Shown here piece after piece: positions 55,968-64,000 of a stretch of DNA of 64,000 nucleotides. The notes under the pieces are model-generated. The model had not been told where the DNA came from, ran no database searches, and saw only the letters and a program-made list of their open reading frames with translations. The stretch comes from Callorhinus ursinus. Its lineage: Eukaryota; Chordata; Mammalia; Carnivora; Otariidae. A program made the translations under genes and the position numbers. The stretch is from NCBI RefSeq assembly GCF_003265705.1, contig NW_020312935.1, positions 1,649,093-1,713,092 on the forward strand, written 5' to 3'. Within the stretch, counting starts at the first letter, position 1, and every line of letters begins with the position of its first letter.

Positions 55968-56223
55968 TTTTTATAAACTATTTAAGTTATTACCAGTTTC
56001 TTACTGTTTTATTTTATTTTATTTTATTTTATTTTAAGATTTTATTTATTTATTTGAGAGAGAGAATGAAATAGAGAGAGAGAGCATGAGAGGGGGGAGA
56101 GTCCGAGGGAGAAGCAGACTCCCTGCTGAGCAGGGAGCCCGAAGCGGGACTCGATCCCAGGACTCCAGGATCATGACCTGAGCCGAAGGCAGTCGCTCAA
56201 CCAACTGAGCCACCCAGGCGCCC
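55968..56223 (-). mobile_element. CAN-SINE, antisense, with possible 3' transduction
   Basis: The SINE body runs to CCACCCAGGCGCCC at 56223. Its left side shows a (TTTTA)n tail, then 36 bp of non-SINE sequence (about 55971-56006), then another T stretch. The target duplication GAGAAAATGGATATTTT is at 55951-55967 and 56224-56240, outside the extra 36 bp. The extra piece therefore most likely travelled with the SINE as read-through 3' flank. Confidence 0.8.
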
Positions 56224-56370
56224 GAGAAAATGGATATTTTAAAGAAAGATGTAATTTATTAAGTTGACTATGGAAGAAATAGAAAATAAAAGTAGGCTTG
56301 TAGCTTATAATCATGAAAGAAATTGAATCAGTATCTTAAAATCTACCACCTATTGTAGTTTGATTGCTCA

Positions 56371-57640
56371 TGTAGCTTGACTTCTGAAAAAGAATAACTG
56401 CTGAATTACACTTGCATTACTATTTCCAATCAGTGACAATTCAGTTTTTCATCAGAAATGAATAAATTGACATTCTGATATCTAAATTGAATAAGAAGCA
56501 AAGAATCCTAAGACTCATGCTGACTCCTAAGCATGGCAGTTGAATCCCTATTGAGTCCCACAGGTGGTCATGGTTCCCTTTGTGTTTAAGTCTTACATCC
56601 TTTATTTAGGGGATTTCCTTAGAAAAAGAAAAAAAAAGTTCTTTAAAAAATTTTCCTGAAAGGGATGTGCAAATAAAAAATTTAAGAAAATCAAGCTGAA
56701 CAGATATCTAAAGAAAATGGAAATGAATAAGAAGATATCAAGGCTTAAACCTTATTACATTTAAATGTGCTTCTTAAGAAAACCTGGAAATCTGGAATTT
56801 TCAAAAAAAATGATGTATAGAAGGAAACACCTCAAAACTTTTAAACCTAAGCTCTCATGAAGCTTATTTATCAAAATCTCAACTGAAGAGTCAAATTAAT
56901 ATACATAAAAAAGTGATTCTTAAACTTAACTAGATAGTTCACTTTAATTCCATATATGAATTAGAAATAACTAGAAAATTTATTAATAATTTTACTATGT
57001 ATTAAATTGAGCTACATGAAATTGTATACGAAATGATATTTTATCATTTGAACATACAAAAAAATGGCAACTCTATATGACCCAATGTGTTTATTAAAGG
57101 AGAAGAAAAAGGTGTCCAGACTACTCTGAACTATTTTTAGTTGTTTGGTTAAAATTTGTTACTAATTATTGTCTTTTATTCTGTTTTAATACTCCCTGCA
57201 AAAAAGCAAGAATTGGTGCAAATGGTTTATGAGAACATTGCAGGAGACATATTTAAAGTGGAGAGAATTCTATTTACTGCAATTTGTTTTATTTAAAAGT
57301 TAAGACAAAGATCACCATTATTCAAATCTTGCATTATTCAAACCTTATTCAAGACAGCAGTTGCAGAACACTGTACTGGGCAGGAATGTAGTTTGGTACC
57401 CAAAACTAAAGAACATATAATCAAGTAATATGAACTTCTACAAATGTATTAATTGGAAATCAAAGGAATGTCAATAATTAGAACTGGTTTTATGGAAGTA
57501 GATGAACTGACATTGGTATTGAAGGTCACCTAAGATTTCAGATAGGTGAAAACCATTAGCAAACACAAACACAGTGATGAATATGGCTAGTTTGAGATCA
57601 AAGATCTTCTGTCTAAGACAATTTGTTGGAGAATATTGAT
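56371..57640. other. Intergenic, AT-rich, unassigned
   Basis: No gene is recognised. It is probably a patchwork of degraded L1 and unique DNA. Confidence 0.3.
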
Positions 57641-57910
57641 AGAAAAGAGTCACAATGAAAGGAGGGGCCAGGTGGTTTTTTTCCAGTGCCTGACTGTCTA
57701 AAGATCTCTAGGAAGGTAATTACACCAAGAAAGTAATATTTTAGGGAGACTAATCTGGTAATGGCAAGCAGGATAGCTTTCAGCAGAGAAAGACAGGAGT
57801 CGATGAGATCAGTTAGGACAGTCCTGCCATGATCTGCATGAGAAGATAAAAAGTCCAGGACTAGGGTGACAGATGATAGTGGAAATAAAGGGGACAAAAA
57901 GAAGCCAACA
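57640..57910 (-). repeat. L2 LINE fragment, antisense
   Basis: 'gggagactaatctggtaatggcaagcagg', 'gatgagatcagttaggacagtcctgc' and 'gtccaggactagggtgacagatg' resemble the antisense internal L2 region. Confidence 0.5.
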
Positions 57911-58808
57911 GAAATTTTGAAAAGAGACCTGGCAGTGTTGGTGGCATAAGGAATACAAATCAACACTGCAGGCTTCTCCCTTTTCAGATACCTTCACCAA
58001 GAAGTGATGTCCCATGTAAACACTTTTTGTTTTTGTACAGTGCTGTACATATATTTGGTCCTCAGTATATGAGTAAGTTCTCATCTTTATATTAGAGGCC
58101 AAATATTTGTGTTTTCAATGCTTCAATACTTTCAGTATTTCTATTAATGTCTGTTTTGGAATAGAACCTAAACTAGTCTTTTTTTTTAAAATTAATAAAT
58201 AAAATAAAATTACTAAAATCAAGAATGAAAGCAGGGATATTACTACTGACTTTACAAAAATAAAAAAGATGGTAAAGGGATGCTATGAACAACCATATGC
58301 TAACAAATTAGATAAAAGACAAAATGAACAAAGTCCTAGAAAGACACAAACTACCAAAAATAACTCAAAAAGAAATAGAAAGTCTGGAAAGACTGACAAC
58401 AAGTAAAGAGACTGAATAAGTAATTTAAAACTTCCCACAAAGAAAATCCCAAGCCCAAATGGCTTTACTGATAGACTTCACCAAACATTTAAAGAATTAA
58501 TATGAATCCTCTTGAACTCTTCCAAAATAAAGAAGAGGAGGAAGTATCTCCCACCTGTTATATAAGGCCAGTGTTACTCTGAGACAAAAACCAGAAAAAC
58601 ATGTTACAAAACCCCCTACTTAACACTATCTCTTATAAATATAGGTGCAAAAGCCTCAACAAATACTAGTCAACTGAATCTAACAACATGTAAGAAGGAC
58701 TGTACACCATGACTAAGTGGGAATTATCCCAGGAATGTAAGGTTGATTATACACCAGAAAATCAAGTAATGCAACACATCACACTAACAGAATATAAAAA
58801 CAAAACCT

Positions 58809-59028
58809 GGGGCACCTAGGTGGTTCAGCTGATTGTTTGACTCTTGATTTCGGCTGAGGCCATGATCTCAGGGTTGTGAGACTGAGCCCCAAGTTGGGCT
58901 CCATGCCGAGCATGGAACCTACTTAAGAATCTCTCTTTCCCTCTGCCCCTCCCTGCCAGCTTATGTGCACGCTGGTGCACATTCTCTCTCTAAAAAAAAA
59001 AAAAAAAAAAAAAAAAACAAAAAAAAAT
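58809..59028 (+). mobile_element. CAN-SINE, old subfamily, long poly-A
   Basis: GGGGCACCTAGGTGGTTCAG, then 'ACTCTTGATTTCGGCTGAGG', and CTCTCTCTAAAAAAA without the AATAAA block. It lies inside L1 ORF2. Confidence 0.9.
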
Positions 59029-59599
59029 TTGATAATCTCAATAGATGTAAAAAAAAAAAAAAGTACTTGACAAAATCCAAAAGCCTTTCATGATTACAAT
59101 AATCAATAAACTAAAAATAGTAGGGAACTTCCTCAAACTGGAAAAAGGGCATCTATTAAAAGCCCACAGATAACATCATACCTAATGGTAAAAGAATGAA
59201 TGCTCCCTCCACCCCCAAGATCAAGAACAAGACAAGGATGTCCATTCTCACCCTTTTATTTCATAATGCATTGGAGGTTCTATGAAGGTCAAGTGGGCAA
59301 GAAATAAAATGTATCCAGATTGGAAAGGAAGATGTAAAATGATCTCTATTTGCAGATAACATGATCTTATATATAGAAAATCCTAAGGAATCCACTAAAA
59401 AAATATTAGAATAAAGGAGTTTAGCAAGGTTGCAGGATACAAGGTCAGTAAACAAATACCAATTCTATTTTTATACACTAGCAAACAATCCAAAATGTCA
59501 TCTGGCTTCTTTGCAGAAATTGCCAAGCTGATCCTAAAATATTGTGGGGAAGAAGTCCCAATTTCAAAACTTACTACAAAGCTCCAGTAATTAAGACAG

Positions 59600-59698
59600 T
59601 ATGGATGGCTCAGTCAGTAGAACATGCAACTCTTGATCTCAGGGTTGTGAGTTTGTGCCCCACGTTGGGTGTAGAGATTACTTAAAAATAAAATCTTA
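59600..59698 (+). mobile_element. Short CAN-SINE variant, 5'-trimmed
   Basis: GGATGGCTCAGTCAGTAGAAC, 'CTTGATCTCAGGGTTGTGAG', and GTAGAGATTACTTAAAAATA plus AAATCTT; no CT body. It is directly followed by another SINE. Confidence 0.85.
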
Positions 59699-59933
59699 GG
59701 GACGCCTGGGTGGCTCAGCTGGTTAAGCATCCAACTCTCAATTTTGGCTCAGGTCATGATCTCAGTGTCATGAGACCGAGCCCCTTGTCAGGTTCTGTGC
59801 TGGGCATGGAACCTGCTTAAGATTCTCTCTCTCTCTCCCTCTGCCCGTCCCCCCCCCCGCCCCACTCGCATACACATGCACTCTTTCTCTCTCTCAAAAA
59901 TAAATAAATAGATAATAAAATCTTTTAAAAAAA
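59699..59933 (+). mobile_element. CAN-SINE, tandem to previous
   Basis: GGGACGCCTGGGTGGCTCAG with the older 'CCAACTCTCAATTTTGG' body and a C-run, and an AAATAAATAGATAATAAAATC tail. AAGACAGTAT left of the pair and AAGACAATAT right of it are the probable outer target duplication. Confidence 0.92.
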
Positions 59934-60198
59934 GACAATATAGTACTGGTATAAAGATAGACAAATAGATCAATGGAATAGAATAGAGAGTCCAAAAATG
60001 AACCTTTGCATATATGGTCAAATAATCTTTGACAAGGGTGCCAAGACCACTCAATGGGGAAAGAATAGTCTTTTCAACAAATGGCACTGGGACAATTAGA
60101 TATCCATATGTAAAAGGATGAAGTTGGACCCCTACCTCACACCATATAAAAAAATTAACTCAGATGAATCACAGGCCTATATATAAGAGTTAAGACTA

Positions 60199-60573
60199 GG
60201 GAGGGTATGTGCTATGGTGAGCGCTGTGAATTGTGTAAGACTGTTGAATCACAGATCTGTACCTCTGAAACAAGTAATACAATATATGTTATAAAAAAAA
60301 AAGAAGAAGAAGAAGATAGCAGGAGGGGAAGAATGAAACGGGGGAAATCGGAGGAGGAGACAAACCATGAGAGATGATGGACTCTGAAAAACAAACAGGT
60401 TTCTAGAGGGGAACGGGGTGGGAGGATGGGTTAGCCTGGTGATGGGTATTAAAGAGGGCACGTTCTGCATGGAGCACTGGGTGTTATACGCAAACAATAA
60501 ATCATGGAACACTACATCAAAAACTAATGATGTAATGTATGGTGATTAACATAACAATAAAAATTTTTTAAAA
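60199..60573 (+). mobile_element. Young 5'-truncated L1 3' UTR inside older L1
   Basis: A 375-bp piece runs from 'gggagggtatgtgctatgg' through a (GAA)n stretch and 'gcatggagcactgggtgttatacgc' to 'ataacaataaaaatttttt', the 3' end I associate with recent carnivore L1. A perfect 14-bp target duplication, AAGAGTTAAGACTA, is at 60185-60198 and 60574-60587. Confidence 0.88.
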
Positions 60574-61191
60574 AAGAGTTAAGACTATAAAATCCTTAGA
60601 AGAAAACATAAAAGTAAATCTTCATGATCTTTGATTAGGCAATAGTTTCTTAGATATGACACCAAAAGCACAAGCAACAAAAGGAATAAGAGATAAGTTG
60701 GACTTCATCAAAATTAAAAACTTCTATGCTTCAAAGGACACCATCAAGAGGGGGAAAAGATAACCCACAGAATGGGAGAAAATATTTGCAAATCATACAT
60801 CTGATAAGGAACTTGTATCTGGAATATACAAAGAACTGTTATACTTCAACAATAAAAAGAAAAATTATCCAATTTAAAAATGGGCAAAGGATGCAAACAG
60901 ACATTTCTCCAAAGAAGATATATAAATGGTCAATGCACACATGAAAAAGATGCTCAAAATCATTAGTCAGTGGGGAAACACAAACCAAAGCCACAATTAG
61001 ATACCTACTATGATGGCTGACATCAAAAAGGCAAATAATAAATGTTTTGTAGTTCCTCAAAAGGTTAAACATACAGTCACCATATGACATACGAGATTTC
61101 TTTTGGAGGTGATAAAAAGTGTTCTAAAATTGATGGAGGTAATGGTTACACAATGCTGTAAATATACTAAAAACCACTGAATTGTATACTT

Positions 61192-61376
61192 AATTTTTTT
61201 AAAGACTTTGAGAGAGAGCGTACAAAGGAGTGGGGGTGGGGGGAGTCGGGGAGAGGGAGAAGTATACTCCCCGCTGAGCAGGGAGCCCAACAATGCAGGC
61301 CCATCCCAGGATCCTGAGATCATGACCTGAGCCTGAGGCAGACGCTTAACCAACCAACTGAGCCACCCAGATGCCC
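61192..61376 (-). mobile_element. CAN-SINE, antisense, in L1 3' UTR
   Basis: It runs from TTTTTTTAAAGACTTTGAGAG to CCACCCAGATGCCC. Target duplications CTGAATTGTATACTT (61177-61191) and CTGAATTATATACTT (61377-61391) differ at one base. Confidence 0.95.
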
Positions 61377-61440
61377 CTGAATTATATACTTTAAATGGAT
61401 AAATTGTATAGGAATTACATCTCAGAAAGCTATTAAAACA

Positions 61441-62596
61441 AAAAGAGAAATCTCCAGGGGCTTCCCAGCCCACACAGTCTCTCTCTCTTCATTCACTCAC
61501 TTCTATCCATGTTCTCTTCCTTCTGCCAATTTTCTGGCCCTTGCACCTCTAGTTTATACTTAGAACATTCTACCCCAAATTATCTCGAGCTGATCTCCTT
61601 CTCATTATTTAGTCTCAATTCAAATGAATCCTCTTCAGAGACATTTTCCCACAAGGCTCCCTGCAAATGATGTCTTGTTTATTCTGTCCATGAACAAAAA
61701 TTAGTTGAAGTGACTCAGAGGTTAGACTGACTCAGATATTTAGCTGATGTGTATCAGGCAGTCCCTCAAAATGACATAACTGCCAGAGCTAAAGCAGAAT
61801 TGGAGTCTTTATATATAGGGCACAGAAGAGAGGGGCCTATGGATCGGATATTTTCCCAGTTGCAATTTTCTTTATCTGTAATTGCTGCAAAACTTTGCAG
61901 CTGGAATGGATGGGTTGTGTTGGGGTTTTCATGCTTCTTTCTCATGATTGTTGATGCACTCTTACTTTGGTAGCTGTTGAAACAGTTCTTTTGAGAGCTA
62001 TCTTTGTAAGGCCTGTGAGTCATGCTAGTTAAGGTCCAAGGGAAGGGGAGGTAGAAAGGAGAAGACAGGGGGAAGGAAAGGAGAGAGAAAGAGAGAAAAA
62101 GGAAGGGAGGTAAAGATTAAAACAAAGAAAACCAGGGTCTGTTTTCTTTCATAATTCTTTATAATGCTTCTCAGTACATAAAGTTGTCTTAGTTATTTGC
62201 ATGTTTATTTTCCATCATGCATCCTCTGACAGGATGTTTCCACCTTGTTTGCCCACATAGCAGATGCTCAATAAATATCTGATGGCTGACTGAACAAATT
62301 CCACATCAACATGATAAATCCAAGAGGAAAGAATGAGAAAACTGTTTGAGACTTTCTAACCACACCTTTCATTTCTCATGACTATAACTAACTTCTAAGA
62401 CAGCTATAAGCTGAGTCTCCATTGCCTGGGTGCTTATCAAAGTTACGAATTCTTGAGCTGCCCCTCCACCGACTGGTTCATCTGTGCTTTTAACTACACA
62501 TCTGCCTTGCCTAGAGAAACAAATGTATTTTAAAAATGGTAAGATCAAAGTCTGTATAACAGTCTGTGCAGTGCTTCCACTTGGGGACCTCTGTTT
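61441..62596. other. Intergenic; L2 traces and a polypurine tract
   Basis: About 61480-61700 resembles the L2 3' region in sense, and 62215-62300 ('gatgctcaataaatatctgatggctgactg') its terminus. About 62036-62112 is an almost pure purine tract (GGAAGG/GAGAAA repeats). No gene is seen. Confidence 0.45.
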
Positions 62597-62614
62597 AAGA
62601 AAAAGAAGAGAGGC

Positions 62615-62798
62615 GGGCGCCTGGGTGGCTCAGTCGTTAAGCATCTGCCTTCGGCTCAGGTCCTGATCCCCGCATCGGGCTCCCTGCTCGGCCGGAAGCC
62701 TGTTTCTCCCTCTCCCACTCCCCCTGCTTGTGTTCCTGCTCTCCCTGTCTCTCTCTGTCAAATAAATAAATAAAATCTTTAAAAAAAAAAAAAAAAGA
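62615..62798 (+). mobile_element. CAN-SINE
   Basis: Complete apart from a short central deletion. A perfect 18-bp target duplication, AAGAAAAAGAAGAGAGGC, is at 62597-62614 and 62799-62816. Confidence 0.96.
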
Positions 62799-62897
62799 AA
62801 GAAAAAGAAGAGAGGCTCTCAAAAAATAAAACTCAAAAGTTATTCCAAAGCTTTGAATATGGTTCGTTTTTAGATAATATTAAGGGATTCTTATTTT

Positions 62898-63090
62898 TTT
62901 TAAGATTTTATTTATTTATTTGACAGAGAGAAACACAGCGAGAGAGGAAACACAAGCAGGGGGAGTGGGAAAGGGAGAAGCAGGCTTCTGGCCAAGCAGG
63001 GAGCCCGATGCGGGGATCGATCCCAGGACCCTGGGATCATGACCTGAGCCGAAGGCAGTGGCTTAACCAACTGAGCCACCCAGGCGCCCC
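62898..63090 (-). mobile_element. CAN-SINE, antisense
   Basis: Complete (AAGATTTTATTTATTTATTTGACAG to CCACCCAGGCGCCCC). The target sequence AGGGATTCTTATTT recurs as AGGGATTATTTTTA at 63091. Confidence 0.95.
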
Positions 63091-63398
63091 AGGGATTATT
63101 TTTAATTTTGTTAGATGTTACAATGTTATCATGGTTGTGTTGTATGTCTGTATAAATATATGTATGTATAAATATAAATACAAGCATACATACATAGTCT
63201 TTGTTAATGATGTACCATACTAAAGTACTTACGGATGAATTTATATATCTTGGATTTGCTTTAAAATGCCCCAGAAAAGGGGAAAACAAATTGGCAAAAT
63301 GGTGATAGTTTAGGGAACTGGATGGTGAATACACTGAGATTCATCATATTACCTTCTCCACTCTTCTCTTTGAAGTTTCATAATAAAATATTCTTTTT

Positions 63399-63599
63399 GG
63401 GATGCCTGGGTGGCTCAGTCGATTAAGAGTATGCCTTCGGCTCAGGTCATGATCCCAGGGTCCTGGATTGAAGTCCCACATCGGGCTCCTTGCTCAGCAG
63501 GAAGCCTGCTTCTCCCTCTGCCTGCCACTCCCCCTTCTTGTACTCTCCCACTCTCTCTCTCTGGAAAATAAATAAATAAATAAAATCTTTAATAAAAAA
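63399..63599 (+). mobile_element. CAN-SINE
   Basis: GGGATGCCTGGGTGGCTCAG to AAATAAATAAATAAATAAAATC. Left flank AATAAAATATTCTTTTT and right flank AATAAAACTCTTT are the target copies. Confidence 0.94.
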
Positions 63600-64000
63600 A
63601 TAAAACTCTTTAAAAAAAATAGTCTCAACTTAGTGATAACTACCAATCCCCCCAAGAGGCACTTGTGGTGGGAAAGTATAGTCAGAAATATTGTGTATTT
63701 GCCCCAAAGTGAATGTTGAAGGGGAATGGGCAGGCAATAAGGTTTATGGGCCAGACCCTTTGGGTACATTCCTTCATTTAATACCCTTCACAACTTTCTT
63801 AGGTTAATGCCACCTTAACTATGTGATTGAATTTAGCATCACTAATCATGGGACAAACTGGTATTGCATGCCTCCTGGTGGAGTGTAAGGAGAAGTACAA
63901 ACCATCATTGAAGTCCTCCTGCCAAAAAATGTTTAACCTGAATCTAATCATGAGGAAGCCGTCAAGTACTGAACATGGATATTCTACAGACAGTGGGCCT
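63600..64000. other. Intergenic, nothing recognised
   Basis: No gene or confident repeat in the last 400 bases. Confidence 0.3.

Larger units (their letters stand above)
55620..56370 (+). mobile_element. Old L1 ORF2 fragment, split by two SINEs
   Basis: 'acagaaaatcagaaacttgaaaaac', 'gaacaactttatggtatttgaaaatttagag' and, after the insertions, 'gaagaaatagaaaataaaagtaggc' and 'aaagaaattgaatcagtatct' are L1 ORF2 text in sense. Confidence 0.6.
58190..61440 (+). mobile_element. L1 LINE ORF2 and 3' UTR, dead, with nested insertions
   Basis: About 3.2 kb of sense L1. ORF2 text begins near 'ctaaaatcaagaatgaaagcagggat'. It continues through the reverse-transcriptase core, where the catalytic FADD motif reads FADN at about 59349-59363, and ends in the 3' UTR ('actgaattgtatactt', 'aggaattacatctcag'). 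Frames are broken throughout. Nested within it are SINEs at 58809, 59600, 59699 and 61192 and a younger L1 3' end at 60199. Confidence 0.85.

Noticed and set aside
61500..64000. 3' end of TAT, expected beyond CHST4 by synteny
   Set aside because: No tyrosine aminotransferase coding or 3' UTR sequence is recognisable; in human the gene lies farther away than this window reaches.

Overview
The window is mammalian nuclear DNA, and specifically from a carnivore. About 54 copies or fragments of the carnivore tRNA-Lys-derived SINE (CAN-SINE) lie on both strands; their head reads roughly GGGGCGCCTGGGTGGCTCAG and their tail is (AAATA)n AATCTT An. The body sequence of the young copies resembles what I remember from arctoid caniforms (seals, sea lions, walrus, bears) more than from canids or felids. 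That narrower placement is inference from memory. Gene content and order match human 16q22.2: ZNF19 on the minus strand, then CHST4 on the plus strand.

Layout. (1) 1-3.7 kb: the 5' end of a KRAB zinc-finger gene, ZNF19, on the minus strand. It shows a CpG-rich promoter and non-coding exon 1 (about 3.44-3.69 kb) and a short first coding exon (1628-1692). The KRAB and zinc-finger exons lie to the left, outside the window. (2) 3.7-38 kb: intergenic DNA made mainly of transposon layers. It includes an exceptional SINE cluster at 10.9-15.3 kb, a LAMTOR5 processed pseudogene split by an RPL32 processed pseudogene (18.18-19.29 kb), an intact-frame RAB28 retrocopy on the minus strand (26.29-27.67 kb), and a long L2 LINE with recognisable reverse-transcriptase remnants (about 30.5-32.5 kb). 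(3) 38-48.1 kb: the CHST4 gene. A possible non-coding 5' exon lies near 38.6-38.8 kb, and the whole coding sequence is in one exon at 46941-48095. (4) 48.1-64 kb: downstream intergenic DNA with MIR, MER5A, a second L2 interrupted by a Tigger-type DNA transposon, and degenerate L1 elements carrying SINE and younger L1 insertions. The next expected gene, TAT, is not seen.

Only three loci look protein-coding: ZNF19 (partial), CHST4 (complete) and the RAB28 retrocopy (open, function unknown). Most other open reading frames are chance frames in repeats. I saw no CRISPR array, no tRNA or rRNA gene, no viral gene and no new multi-gene system. The most informative structures are retroposition events: an open RAB28 retrocopy inserted into the tail of a carnivore SINE with matched target-site duplications, a retropseudogene inside a retropseudogene, a SINE with a possible 3' transduction at a twice-used site, and a SINE-based inverted repeat. 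Family names for old repeats are from recall and would need RepeatMasker to confirm.
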